Assembly (NCBI RefSeq): GCF_029960785.1
Contig: NZ_JASBQE010000047.1
Coordinates: 30,461 to 94,460, forward strand
Source of the DNA: Polyangium sp. 15x6
GTDB taxonomy: Bacteria > Myxococcota_A > Polyangia > Polyangiales > Polyangiaceae
Direction of reading: 5' to 3'
DNA: 64,000 nucleotides
Shown here: in pieces, positions 44,834-54,020 of the stretch
How positions within the stretch are numbered: the first letter of the stretch is position 1
Layout: each line of letters starts with the position of its first letter
Program-made: the position numbers and the translations under genes
Notes under the pieces: model-generated
What the model was told of the DNA's origin: nothing
The model's database searches: none
What the model saw: the letters and a program-made list of their open reading frames with translations, nothing else

Positions 44834-45256
44834 TTGGACGGCGGGGTGACGAACCTCGTCCTCACGCGGATGGGCGGCCGCCCGTGCGCGATCCCGTGCG
44901 AGCACGTGGTCGAGATCATCCCGCGTGTGCAGCTCGATCACGTGCCCGACGCGCCGTCCGAGGTGCTCGGCGTGATCAACCTCCGCGGCCGCGTGGTGCC
45001 CGTGATCGATCTGCGCGGGCGGCTCTCGCAAGTGAAGCCGCTGCCGTTCTATCAGCACCTCGTGATCGTCCGGGCCGCGAATGGAAAACTCCTCGGGCTC
45101 GCGGTCGACGAGGTCCGGGACGTGGTGACCGTGCAGGAGGACGCGATCGAGAAGCCGGGCGATATCGCCGGCGTACGTTCGCCGGGCGTCGTGCGTATCG
45201 AGGACGACCTCGTGCTCGTGCTCGGTCCGGAGGACGCCTACCATGGCTCGAGCTGA
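44834..45256 (+). CDS. cheW: CheW-like coupling protein (first)
   Basis: About 140 residues: a single CheW domain (VLTRMGGRPCAIPCEHVVEI, PSEVLGVINLRGRVVPVIDL, LGLAVDEVRDV). It would link the MCP to the CheA kinase. The TTG at 44834 has GGAGG seven bases upstream; another TTG two codons earlier overlaps the MCP stop (TTGA). Its 3' end overlaps cheR by 14 bases. Confidence 0.9.
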   Translation: MDGGVTNLVLTRMGGRPCAIPCEHVVEIIPRVQLDHVPDAPSEVLGVINLRGRVVPVIDLRGRLSQVKPLPFYQHLVIVRAANGKLLGLAVDEVRDVVTVQEDAIEKPGDIAGVRSPGVVRIEDDLVLVLGPEDAYHGSS

Positions 45257-46646
45257 GGCCCGGCGCGCCCCGGATCCGGGTGTCGTGCGGCGCCTCGGCG
45301 AGCTCTTGCGCGCGCGGACGCGGCTGCAGATGCGCCCGCGCAACCTGGAGATCCTCGAGCGCGTGGCCGAGCGTCGCGCTGCCGAGCGCGGCACCCCCGT
45401 GGGCGCGTACCTCGAGCACGTGATCCTCTCGCACGACACGGCCGAGCTCGAGTCGTTCATCGCGGAGATCACGGTCGGCGAGACCCACTTCTTCCGCGGC
45501 CCTCCGCAATTCGAAGCGCTTCGCAACGAGATCGCCCCGTCGCTCCTCCACAAGCGCCGCAAGGAGCGCGTGGTCACGGCGCTCTCGGCCGGCTGCGCCA
45601 CGGGCGAAGAGGCCTACTCGCTCGCGATCGTGCTTCGCGAGGCCGCGATGAACGACACGTTCCGCGTCGAGGTCACGGGCATCGACGTCAACCCGCGCGC
45701 CCTGCAGAAGGCCGAATCCGCGCGGTACTCGGCGTGGTCGCTGCGCGACGTCCCCGAGGTCGTGCGCCGCATGTATTTCCGCACCGAAGGCGAGAGCTTC
45801 CAGCTCTCCGAGGACGTGCGCCGCCTCGTGCGCTTCCGCCGCTTCGGGCTCACCGAAGGCCCGCTCGTGAACGTCTTTCCGAAGGGCTTCGATCTCATCA
45901 CCTGTCAGAACGTCCTTTACTACCTGGAGCCCGAAGCGCGGCCCGAGGTGATCGCCTCGCTCGCGGCCGCGCTCGCGCCGGGCGGCGTCTTGATGTTCGG
46001 CCCCGTGGACCACGCCGGTGACGTGCCCGGGTGCCGAGCGGTGCACGTGGGTGAGGTCGTGGTGCACGAGCGCTTCGGGCCCGTGAGCGTGCCGCCTCCG
46101 TCGCCGCGCGGCCGCAGGTACGCGCTCCTCTCGATCCCGCCTGCGCCCTTGCCCGAGCTGCGCATGGAGGCCGCGGCCGCGCCTCCGAGCGTCCCCGCAG
46201 CGCCGCCGCCTCCGTCGCCCGAGCCTGCGCCCGAGGCTCCGGCTCCGGCCGCGGCGCCCTCGCTCGCGAGCGCCTTCGCGCACGCCGACGCGGGGAACCT
46301 CGAAAACGCCCTCGCCGAGCTCGAAGCGCTCCTCGAAGAGGAACCCGAGGAGCCGCGGGCGCACTTGCTGGAAGGGCTCCTCTTGGTCGAGCTCGGCGGC
46401 TTCGAAGCAGCGCTCGACGCCTTCCGCCGCTGCGTGTACCTCGATCCGTCGATGATGCTCGCGCACGCGGGCGCGGCCGTCGCGGGCCTTCGCCTCGGCC
46501 GCCCCGATCTCGTCGAACGCCACGCCGCACGCCTGCGCGCCCTCACGGTCGCGCGCGGCAAGGGCGCCGACGCGCCGATCGAAGGATGGGACGGCATGAC
46601 CGTGGGCCGGCTGCTCCGGCTGTTTCGAGACACCGAGATCCAATGA
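45243..46646 (+). CDS. cheR: CheR MCP methyltransferase with C-terminal TPR
   Basis: A 467-residue methyltransferase that adds methyl groups to MCP glutamates. N-terminal CheR helices are followed by TVGETHFFRGP, the SAM-binding ALSAGCATGEEAYSLAI, TGIDVNPRAL and ITCQNVLYYL. After a Pro/Ala-rich linker come TPR repeats (ALAELEALLEEEPEEPRAHL, ALDAFRRCVYLDPSMMLAHA). The TPR extension is seen in CheR of alternative chemosensory systems such as Frz and Dif. GGAGGA lies upstream of the ATG. The stop overlaps the next ATG. Confidence 0.92.
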   Translation: MARAEARRAPDPGVVRRLGELLRARTRLQMRPRNLEILERVAERRAAERGTPVGAYLEHVILSHDTAELESFIAEITVGETHFFRGPPQFEALRNEIAPSLLHKRRKERVVTALSAGCATGEEAYSLAIVLREAAMNDTFRVEVTGIDVNPRALQKAESARYSAWSLRDVPEVVRRMYFRTEGESFQLSEDVRRLVRFRRFGLTEGPLVNVFPKGFDLITCQNVLYYLEPEARPEVIASLAAALAPGGVLMFGPVDHAGDVPGCRAVHVGEVVVHERFGPVSVPPPSPRGRRYALLSIPPAPLPELRMEAAAAPPSVPAAPPPPSPEPAPEAPAPAAAPSLASAFAHADAGNLENALAELEALLEEEPEEPRAHLLEGLLLVELGGFEAALDAFRRCVYLDPSMMLAHAGAAVAGLRLGRPDLVERHAARLRALTVARGKGADAPIEGWDGMTVGRLLRLFRDTEIQ

Positions 46647-47248
46647 GCGCCCGGGAAGAGAGCGTCTACGAGAAGCTGCGCACCTCGCTCGCCGAGCTCG
46701 AGGAGAAGCTGCGCGAGGGCAAGAGCGGCGAGCGCGAAGTCCATCCGCGCATCCTCGCCGAACGTACGCGTCGCATCGCGCGTGAGCCGACGCGCCTCGA
46801 GCGCGCGCCCGACTCCATCAGCTGCATCGTCTTCGAGCGAAGCGGCCGGCGCTACGCCGTGCAGCTCGAGTCCGTCGACGAGGTCGGCCCGATGAGCCGG
46901 ATCACGCGTGTCCCTGGCGTGCCCGACTATTTCCTCGGCGTCGCGGCGCGCCGCGGCCGCATCGTCGCCGTCGTCGATCTGCCGCTGCTCTTCACGCCCG
47001 ACGCGCGCTCCGAGACGTCTGCCGAGCACCTCGTCATGGCGTCGAACGCGGAGGTCGTCTGCGCGGTGGCGGCGGACGCGCTCCACAATATCATCGAGGT
47101 CAACCGCCGCACGATCGCCAAGGCCATGCCCACGTTTCCCCCGCTGGTCCAGCGTCACACGCTGGGCGTGCTCGAGGATCGCACCGTCGTCCTCGATCTC
47201 GGATCGCTCCTTTCCGACCGCTCGTTGCGCGTCGAGGAGCGCGGCTGA
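46643..47248 (+). CDS. cheW: CheW-like coupling protein (second)
   Basis: About 201 residues. The N-terminal 60 residues are a charged coiled coil (YEKLRTSLAELEEKLREGKS), then a CheW domain (CIVFERSGRRYAVQLESVDE, VPDYFLGVAARRGRIVAVVD). The ATG overlaps cheR's stop; its own stop shares a base with the cheA start. Two CheW proteins in one operon suggest an array with two coupling roles. The coiled-coil extension is not typical. Confidence 0.88.
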   Translation: MSAREESVYEKLRTSLAELEEKLREGKSGEREVHPRILAERTRRIAREPTRLERAPDSISCIVFERSGRRYAVQLESVDEVGPMSRITRVPGVPDYFLGVAARRGRIVAVVDLPLLFTPDARSETSAEHLVMASNAEVVCAVAADALHNIIEVNRRTIAKAMPTFPPLVQRHTLGVLEDRTVVLDLGSLLSDRSLRVEERG

Positions 47249-49971
47249 TGGCCCTCGACGACGCGGCGTTCGAGGCCCTCTGCGAGACCCTTCGCAACGA
47301 GGCCGTCGAGCAGGTCGAGCGCATCGGGACGGCCCTGCTCCTCGTGGAGCGAGGCGCCGAGGGCAGCGCGCGCGAGCAGCTCATCGACGAGGCGTTCCGG
47401 CAGGCGCACAACATGAAGGGCGCCGCGAGCTCGCTCGGGTTCGCGCACACCGCGCGCCTCGCGCACGCGATCGAGTCCGTGCTCGCCTCGCTCCGCGCGA
47501 TGGACTACGAGCGCACGCCCGAGGTCTTCGACACGCTGAACGCGGGCCTCTCGACCGTGCATCACGCGCTCCGCGTGGATCCGAACCCGGATCCGGATCC
47601 CGTCATCATGGAGGCGATCGAGGGGCTCGAAGCCGTGCTCCTCGCGTCGAAACCCTCGCCGGGCCTGCCCTTGCCGGCGCCGCCGCCTCCGCCCGTCGTG
47701 CGGCCGGTCGATGGGATCACCGTCGCGACGAGATCGAGAAGCCCCCAGTCGATCCTGCGGCAGCACCGAGCCGCCGCCGAGGCCGCGGCGCCGTCGCGCA
47801 ACGTGGGCCCGGGCTACAACGAGCCGAAGACGAAGCACAGCGAGCCGCCGCCGAACCCGCACGCGGGCGGGCCTCTCGTCTCCTCGCATTACGATGCCGC
47901 CCCGCTCCCTGCGGGCTTCGGTCCTCCGCCCGTCGCGTTCAGCCCTCCCGCGATCGGCCCCTATGGACCACCGACGGGATACGTCGCGCGCGCGGACCTC
48001 GCGATCCCGGGCGGCGTCACGCCGCCGCCGGCGCCCGTCGTCACGCCTGGAACGTCGGGCGGCGTCAACGCGCCCGGCACCTCCGCGGGCTCGCCCGGCA
48101 CTTCGGCCGGCGTCGCGGTGGCCGCGGCCCGTGCGAGCGCTGCAGGCAGCGATCGCGGCGCGAACCCGACGGGGCAACTCCCGAAGATCCCGAACGCCCC
48201 TGCGCCGCTCCGCTCGAGCACCGAAGAGACGCTGCGCGTCTCCATGAAAAAACTTTCGGCGCTCATGGCGCAGGTCGGCGAGCTCCTCGCCGCGCGCGTG
48301 CGCACCGATCAGCGCCTCGCCGAGCTTCGCGCCGTCCTCGCCGCGGAAGAAGAGCGCCTCAAGGCGCAGACCGCGATCCGCGCGATGGTACGCGACGAGG
48401 CGCCGGCGAAGCTCGAAGGCTGGTCCGAGCGCCTCGTCGAGGTCCAGAACGAGGACCTCGAGCATGAGCGGCTCCTCGTGCGCAGGCTGCGCGAGATCGT
48501 CCGCGCCTTCGAGGCCGACGCGCTCCAGTCGACGATCCTCTCGGGTCAGCTCCAGGAGGACATCCGCCGCATCCAGACCTTCCCGCTCGCGAGCGTGCTC
48601 GAACCGCTCCCGCGCGCGGTCCGCAACATGGCGCGCGAGGCCGGCAAGATGGTCGACCTCGTCATCACGGGCGCCGAGCTCGAGCTCGACAAGAAGGTCC
48701 TCGAAGAGCTCCGCGATCCGCTCTACCACCTCCTCCGCAACGCGATCGATCACGGCTGCGAGCACCCGAGTGTTCGCGCCGCCGCGGGCAAACCCTCGCG
48801 CGGCACCATCCGCATTCGCGCCGAGCACCGCGGCGACGTCGTCACCATCACGGTGAGCGACGACGGCCCCGGCGTGGACATCGCCGGCGTGCGCCGCGCG
48901 GCCATCGCGTCGGGCCTCGCGACCGCGCTCGAGGCGGCGGAGTTGCCCGAGCACCGCGTCCTCGAGATGCTCTTCGCCCCGGGACTCACGACGCGATCCG
49001 AGGTCGGCGAGCTCTCGGGCCGCGGCGTCGGACTCGACGCGGTCCGCACGAACATCGAGCGGCTCCACGGCACCGTCACGGTCGAGTCCCGGCAGGGCGT
49101 CGGGACCTCGTTCGTCATCGTCCTGCCGCTCACGATCTATGTCGTCCACTCGCTGCTCCTGCGCGTCGGCGAGGAGCAGTTCGCGATGCCGATCTCCTCG
49201 ATCCAGCGCATCTTGCGCATCAGCGCCTCGGATGTGCTGGAGGTCGAGCGCACGCACGCGATCGTCGTCGATGGCCGCCCGATCGCGCTCGTCCCGCTGG
49301 CCACGCTCCTCGGCTTGCCGGTGGAACTGCCCCCGCCGCCCGAGCGCATCCCGGTTCTGGTCATCGGCATCGGCGAAACCCGATGCGCGCTCGCGGTCCG
49401 GGAGATCGTCAGTGATCAGACGGTCCTGGCGAAAAACCTCGAACCGCCGCTGGTTCGTGTACGGAACATCGCAGGTGCGACCATCCTGGGGGACGGCCGC
49501 GTCGTGTTGATGTTAAATCCCATCGATCTCCTCCGCTCGGCCTCCGGACGCGATGCCGACCGCTTCCGGGCGCTTTTGCCGAGGGTCGAAAACCGCCCCA
49601 AGCCGAGGCTCCTTTTGGTCGACGATTCTTTCACCACCCGCGCGCTCGAGCGATCGGTGCTCGAGGTCGCCGGCTTCGATGTCGTAGCGGTCGCCGACGG
49701 CAACGAGGCGCTCTCGGCGCTCGAGCTCGAGACGTTCGACATTGTCGTCAGTGACGTTTCGATGCCCGAGATGTCCGGGCTCGAGTTGTGCTCGCAGATC
49801 CGGCAAAACGATCGCCTTCGAAGGCTCCCGGTCGTCCTGGTCACGTCGCTCGGATCCGACGAAGATCGCCGCGCTGGCCTCGCCGTCGGCGCCGACGCCT
49901 ATATCGTCAAGAGCGAGTTCGATCACGAGGTGTTCGTGAAGACCGTGAACGAGCTCGTGGGGAGGGCTTGA
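47248..49971 (+). CDS. cheA: Hybrid histidine kinase CheA-REC
   Basis: A 907-residue CheA. The Hpt domain has its phosphorylatable His54 (QAHNMKGAASSLGF). A long Pro/Gly-rich linker replaces a clear P2 CheY-binding domain. P3/P4 follow: NAIDHGCEHP (N box), DDGPGVDIAG (G1), GRGVGLDAVR (G2). P5 CheW-like: HSLLLRVGEEQFAMPISSIQ. A C-terminal receiver has Asp in IVVSDVSMPEMSG. The fused receiver can act as internal phosphate sink or output; no stand-alone CheY is in the window. AGGAG precedes the ATG. The stop overlaps the cheB start. Confidence 0.93.
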   Translation: MALDDAAFEALCETLRNEAVEQVERIGTALLLVERGAEGSAREQLIDEAFRQAHNMKGAASSLGFAHTARLAHAIESVLASLRAMDYERTPEVFDTLNAGLSTVHHALRVDPNPDPDPVIMEAIEGLEAVLLASKPSPGLPLPAPPPPPVVRPVDGITVATRSRSPQSILRQHRAAAEAAAPSRNVGPGYNEPKTKHSEPPPNPHAGGPLVSSHYDAAPLPAGFGPPPVAFSPPAIGPYGPPTGYVARADLAIPGGVTPPPAPVVTPGTSGGVNAPGTSAGSPGTSAGVAVAAARASAAGSDRGANPTGQLPKIPNAPAPLRSSTEETLRVSMKKLSALMAQVGELLAARVRTDQRLAELRAVLAAEEERLKAQTAIRAMVRDEAPAKLEGWSERLVEVQNEDLEHERLLVRRLREIVRAFEADALQSTILSGQLQEDIRRIQTFPLASVLEPLPRAVRNMAREAGKMVDLVITGAELELDKKVLEELRDPLYHLLRNAIDHGCEHPSVRAAAGKPSRGTIRIRAEHRGDVVTITVSDDGPGVDIAGVRRAAIASGLATALEAAELPEHRVLEMLFAPGLTTRSEVGELSGRGVGLDAVRTNIERLHGTVTVESRQGVGTSFVIVLPLTIYVVHSLLLRVGEEQFAMPISSIQRILRISASDVLEVERTHAIVVDGRPIALVPLATLLGLPVELPPPPERIPVLVIGIGETRCALAVREIVSDQTVLAKNLEPPLVRVRNIAGATILGDGRVVLMLNPIDLLRSASGRDADRFRALLPRVENRPKPRLLLVDDSFTTRALERSVLEVAGFDVVAVADGNEALSALELETFDIVVSDVSMPEMSGLELCSQIRQNDRLRRLPVVLVTSLGSDEDRRAGLAVGADAYIVKSEFDHEVFVKTVNELVGRA

Positions 49972-51437
49972 TGGCACGCGTTCTCATCGTCGACGACTCG
50001 GTCGTGATGCGCGACATCGTGCGCGCGCACCTCGCCGGACTTGCGCTCGATCTCGAGGTCGCGAGCAACGGTGAGGATGCGCTCGCGCGCATCGGCACGT
50101 CGAGCCAGCCCTTCGACCTCGTCATCACCGACTACGCGATGCCCAACATGAACGGGCTCGAGCTCGCGCGCCGCGTGAAGGAGAGGGGAGGCACGCTCGC
50201 GCCGAAGGTCATCCTGATCAGCGCGAACAAGGAGCTCCGCGAGCGCGATCTTCTCGCCACGGGCTACATCGACGCCTTCTTCCCGAAGCCCGTCGATGGC
50301 TCGCAGCTTGCCGCGCGTGTCTCCACGATCCTCGCGCTCACCATCCCGTCTGCGCCGGTCGTCCCTTCGAGCCGCAGGGTGCGCCCCGTGATCCGCGTGG
50401 TCATCGCCGACGACACCGAGGTCGGCCGCACGCTGCTCGCGCGTGTCCTCAAGGTCGATCCCGAGATCGACGTCGTCGGCATGGCGCGCGATGGTCAGGG
50501 CGCCGTTGATCTCGCCGTGCGCGAGAACCCGCAGATCATCCTGCTCGACGCGATGATGCCCGGCCTCGACGGCGTCGCCGCCACCCGCCGCATCATGGCG
50601 CTCGCGCCGACGCGCGTCGTCATCGTCTCCGATCAGCAAGGGAGCCGCCCGGCCGCGCAGATCTTCTCCGCGACCGAGGCCGGCGCGCTCGACGTGATCG
50701 CGCGGCCGAGCTGGGGCGATCCGATGGGCCCGCAGGCCGTCGCCTTGCGCGACAAGATCAAGATGCTCGCCGAGATCCCCGTGGTTCGTCGCTGGGCCGA
50801 CGGACCGCGCTCGGTGCGATCACGCCGCGGCAGCAGCCACCGCGCGCAGAACCGCGCCACCGTCGTCGGGATCTGCGCCTCGACCGGCGGCCCCGCGGCC
50901 ATCGCCGCGATGTTGCCGGGCCTCGCCGCGGCCACCTCGTCCGTTCCGGTCTTGATCGTGCAGCACGTCCTCGCGGGCTTCGACGAGGCGCTCGCCGAGT
51001 GGCTCGCCGAGGTCACGCAGCTCCCCGTTCGCCTCGCCACGCACGGCATGCCTTTGCGTGGCGGCGTCATCGCGCTCGCCCCCGAAGGCAAGCATCTCGT
51101 CGCGCAATCGCCGCTCACGATCGGCGTCATCGAGGGCCCGCCCGTCGGCAATCATCGGCCCTCGGGCACGCCGCTCTTCGAGTCGCTCGCGCGCCACTTC
51201 GGTGACGGTGCCCTCGGCGTGATGCTCACGGGGATGGGCAACGATGGGGTCGAGGGCCTGCGCGCAATCAAAGCGGCCGGCGGAAGTGTGCTCGTCCAGT
51301 CGCCGGATTCCTGCGTGGTGAGCGGGATGCCCGGAGCCGCGATTTCCCGCGGTTACGCGGATGCCGTTCTGTCCCTCGACGAACTCGGCCCCGAAATCGT
51401 CGAGCGCGTCCGTGCACCGGCGCGCTCGCGTCATTGA
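49971..51437 (+). CDS. cheB: REC-REC-CheB methylesterase
   Basis: A 488-residue protein with two receivers ahead of the methylesterase. REC1 has D54 (LVITDYAMPNMNG). REC2 has IILLDAMMPGLDG. The CheB domain has the Ser/His/Asp triad in CASTGGP, VQHVL and GMGNDGV. CheB removes MCP methyl groups for adaptation; usual CheB has only one receiver. Two inputs could allow integration, for example from CheA and another kinase. GGGGAGGG precedes the ATG, which overlaps the cheA stop. Confidence 0.92.
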   Translation: MARVLIVDDSVVMRDIVRAHLAGLALDLEVASNGEDALARIGTSSQPFDLVITDYAMPNMNGLELARRVKERGGTLAPKVILISANKELRERDLLATGYIDAFFPKPVDGSQLAARVSTILALTIPSAPVVPSSRRVRPVIRVVIADDTEVGRTLLARVLKVDPEIDVVGMARDGQGAVDLAVRENPQIILLDAMMPGLDGVAATRRIMALAPTRVVIVSDQQGSRPAAQIFSATEAGALDVIARPSWGDPMGPQAVALRDKIKMLAEIPVVRRWADGPRSVRSRRGSSHRAQNRATVVGICASTGGPAAIAAMLPGLAAATSSVPVLIVQHVLAGFDEALAEWLAEVTQLPVRLATHGMPLRGGVIALAPEGKHLVAQSPLTIGVIEGPPVGNHRPSGTPLFESLARHFGDGALGVMLTGMGNDGVEGLRAIKAAGGSVLVQSPDSCVVSGMPGAAISRGYADAVLSLDELGPEIVERVRAPARSRH

Positions 51438-51455
51438 AGGAGCAAAGGAGCTGAT

Positions 51456-52805
51456 ATGGTTCCTCCGATGCAGGAGCCGGAGCTCCCGGAGCGGCTGGGG
51501 AAGTATCAAATCATCCGCAGGCTCGCCTATGGCGGCATGGCCGAGGTACTCCTCGGCCGCCTGACGGGGACCGACGGCTTCATGAAAGAAGTCGTCGTCA
51601 AGCGGGTACTGCCTCAGTACGCGTCGAACAGCGAGTTCATCGCGATGTTCCGCGACGAGGCGCGCATCACGGCGCGCCTTCATCACGGCAACATCGTGCA
51701 GGTCGTCGAGTTCGCGGAGGAGGGCGGCCAGTACTACCTCGTGCTCGAGTACGTCGACGGCCCGAGCCTCGGCGCCGCGCTCTACGAGCTCCGCAAGCGC
51801 GGCGAGCGCCTCAGCATCCCCGAGGTCGCGCACATCGCGGTCGAGACCGCGCGCGGCCTCGACTACGCGCACCACAAGCTCGGCGAGGACGGCCGCCCGC
51901 TCCTCATCGTCCATCGCGACGTGAGCCCCTCGAACATCCTCCTCTCGCGCGAGGGCGTCGTGAAGCTCGCGGACTTCGGCATCGCGCGCGCCCGCGAGCG
52001 CCTCTCGCCCACGCAGGGCGGCGCAGGCACGCTCAAAGGCAAATTCGCGTACATGGCGCCCGAGACCATCTTGCGCGGCCGCCTCGACGCGCGCTCGGAT
52101 CTCTTCTCGTTCGGCGTGGTCCTCTTCGAGATGCTCACGGGTCGGAGCGCGTTCACCGGCGAGACCGAGGCGCACACCATCCAGCGCGTCACGACCGAGG
52201 ACTTGCCCCCCGCGTCGAGCCAGAACCGCGCCGTCCCGCCCGAGTTCGACGAGATCGTCCATCGCCTTCTCGATCGCGACCCGGACAACCGGCCTTCACG
52301 AGGCCTCGAGATCGTCGACGCGATCGGCAAGCTCCGCCTTCATACCTCGCCGCCGCCGAGCGAGCTGCTCATGGAGACGCTCACGCGCCTCTTCCCGATC
52401 CACCGACACGAAGCTCGTGATCGGGCCACGGTTCGTCCGGCGAAACCGCGTGTCATCGTCGTCGACGAGTCGCGCACGCTGCGCGCGCTCGTGCGTGCGA
52501 GCCTCGGCCAGCGGTACAACGTCATCGAGGCCTCGACGGGCGACGAGGCGCGCTCCGCGATGCGTGGCGCCGTCCCCGACGCGGTCGTCTGTCAGCGGAC
52601 GCTGCAGGGCATGTCGGGGCTCGAGCTCTGCCTTGCGATGCGCGAGAACCCGCGCCTCGCCGACGTCCCGTTCATCTTGCTCGCGTCCGACATCACGCCG
52701 GAGCTCGAAGCGGAGGCGCGGGTGATCGGCGTGCAAGCCGTCCTGCCGAAGCGCTTCGATCCACGCCAGCTCGAAGCTACGCTGCAGAAGATTCTCGAAT
52801 CTTGA
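51456..52805 (+). CDS. Ser/Thr protein kinase fused to a pseudo-receiver
   Basis: A 449-residue soluble protein. Kinase domain: LAYGGMAEVLLGRL, VVKRVLP, catalytic loop HRDVSPSN (H153), LADFGIARA and MAPETILRG. From about residue 331 a receiver-like domain follows (RVIVVDESRTLRALVRASLG, then LPKRFDP with the conserved Lys K432). The phosphoacceptor Asp is replaced by Gln380 (AVVCQRTLQGMSG), so it should not accept phosphate. It lies 18 bases after cheB with a strong AGGAG site, so it is probably part of the same transcript and may be the operon's output kinase. Confidence 0.88.
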   Translation: MVPPMQEPELPERLGKYQIIRRLAYGGMAEVLLGRLTGTDGFMKEVVVKRVLPQYASNSEFIAMFRDEARITARLHHGNIVQVVEFAEEGGQYYLVLEYVDGPSLGAALYELRKRGERLSIPEVAHIAVETARGLDYAHHKLGEDGRPLLIVHRDVSPSNILLSREGVVKLADFGIARARERLSPTQGGAGTLKGKFAYMAPETILRGRLDARSDLFSFGVVLFEMLTGRSAFTGETEAHTIQRVTTEDLPPASSQNRAVPPEFDEIVHRLLDRDPDNRPSRGLEIVDAIGKLRLHTSPPPSELLMETLTRLFPIHRHEARDRATVRPAKPRVIVVDESRTLRALVRASLGQRYNVIEASTGDEARSAMRGAVPDAVVCQRTLQGMSGLELCLAMRENPRLADVPFILLASDITPELEAEARVIGVQAVLPKRFDPRQLEATLQKILES

Positions 52806-52857
52806 CGGGGGCCGATCGGGCGGCCGCTCGTCATTTCCTGGGGGAGGGGAGCGCGGC

Positions 52858-53895
52858 ATGAACGACACGGAGCGCCTGTTCCGACAGCGACCTCGCTCCG
52901 ACGAGGAGCTCTACGAGCGGCTCGCGGAGATCACGAAGGACGAGCTCCGCAGGGACCTCGTCGCGCGCCTCGCCGCGCAGGGAGCGCTCCCGCGCGAGGT
53001 CCCGCTTTACGTGCGCGCCTTCTCCTTCCTCGGCCTCACCACGTCGGACCTGCCCGCGCTCACGAGCGTGCTCCTCGACGCGCGGGCGCCGATCGAGGGG
53101 CGCGCCGTCGCGCTCGCGCTCGTGCGATCGGTCGATCCGACGCGCGCGCAGGAGCTCGCGCGGCAGGTCACGCAGGCCGAGCTCCTCGCGATGAACGACG
53201 CGCAGCTCCTCGTGGTGATCGCGGGCCTCGCGGCGACGCCCGCGCGCTTGCCCGAGATCACCGAGAAGATCGCCCGCCAGCCGCTCGAGTCTCGCCTCGC
53301 GCGCTTCGAGCAGATCGATCGCCTGCGCAAGCGCGCCCGGGTTCCCGCGGCATTTCTTTACGAGGACCTCGTTCGTCGAGACGACCTCGGCATCGGCGAC
53401 GTCGCCGTCGATCGCATCGTCGAGGAGGGCGGAGCTTCGGCCGTGTGGCTCTGCGAATCGCTCTGGCACGAGGCGTCGAGCAAGGCGCCGCGCGCGCGCT
53501 GGGCCGATGTCCTGGCGCGTGTTTTCCGTTCGTCGACACGTCCGAACGTGGAGGGCCCGCGCGCCCTCGCGTTCGCCTCCGAGCGGAGCGAGGACGGCGC
53601 GCGCACGGCCGTGCTCTCCGTCGAGAGCCCGCTCGATGGTTCTCTCACGCTCGCGCGCGTGCGCGTGGACGCGGGCGGCGCCCTCGCGGGCGGCGTGCTC
53701 ACGACGCTCGCGGACGAACGTGACCTCGAAGATTGGCTCTCCGAAGGTCCGGAGCTCTTGCCTCGTGTACCCGCGCCGATGGCCTCGGTCGCGCCCTGGG
53801 TCGAGGACGCCATACGCCGCACGAGCACGCCGCCGCGCTCCGCGCTGCACCTCTTCGCGGCGGCGTGCTGGTTCTCGCTCGCGGCCCGTAGTTAG
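52858..53895 (+). CDS. Unknown helical protein at end of Che operon
   Basis: A 345-residue soluble protein without recognised domain. It is rich in leucine-containing helix pairs (DELYERLAEITKDELRRDLV, RLPEITEKIARQPLESRLAR), which suggests a HEAT/ARM-like scaffold. The stop codon TAG lies inside a MITE terminal repeat. It starts 52 bases after the kinase gene with GGGGAGGGGAG upstream, so it likely belongs to the operon. It may be a scaffold or output factor, but this is only an inference from position. Confidence 0.6.
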   Translation: MNDTERLFRQRPRSDEELYERLAEITKDELRRDLVARLAAQGALPREVPLYVRAFSFLGLTTSDLPALTSVLLDARAPIEGRAVALALVRSVDPTRAQELARQVTQAELLAMNDAQLLVVIAGLAATPARLPEITEKIARQPLESRLARFEQIDRLRKRARVPAAFLYEDLVRRDDLGIGDVAVDRIVEEGGASAVWLCESLWHEASSKAPRARWADVLARVFRSSTRPNVEGPRALAFASERSEDGARTAVLSVESPLDGSLTLARVRVDAGGALAGGVLTTLADERDLEDWLSEGPELLPRVPAPMASVAPWVEDAIRRTSTPPRSALHLFAAACWFSLAARS

Positions 53896-54020
53896 CAGGC
53901 TGTCGAGAAACTTGCTGCGCGCCCAGGATCGTCGGTCGTCGTCCTCGGAATACGCCTGTATTCCTGCGTCCTCCTCCCTAGCTCCAGGACGCTCGCGGCG
54001 TTTCTCGACAGCCTGCTAAC
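53891..54020. mobile_element. Palindromic MITE, 21-bp perfect terminal inverted repeats
   Basis: A 130-base element with perfect 21-bp ends (GTTAGCAGGCTGTCGAGAAA plus one base, and its exact reverse complement). The interior also pairs imperfectly, with GGAATAC/GTATTCC around a GCCT loop at the centre, so the whole forms one long hairpin. No coding capacity. TA at each end may be a target duplication, as for IS630/Tc1-type elements. Its TAG provides the stop for both flanking genes. It can also act as a bidirectional terminator. Confidence 0.85.
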
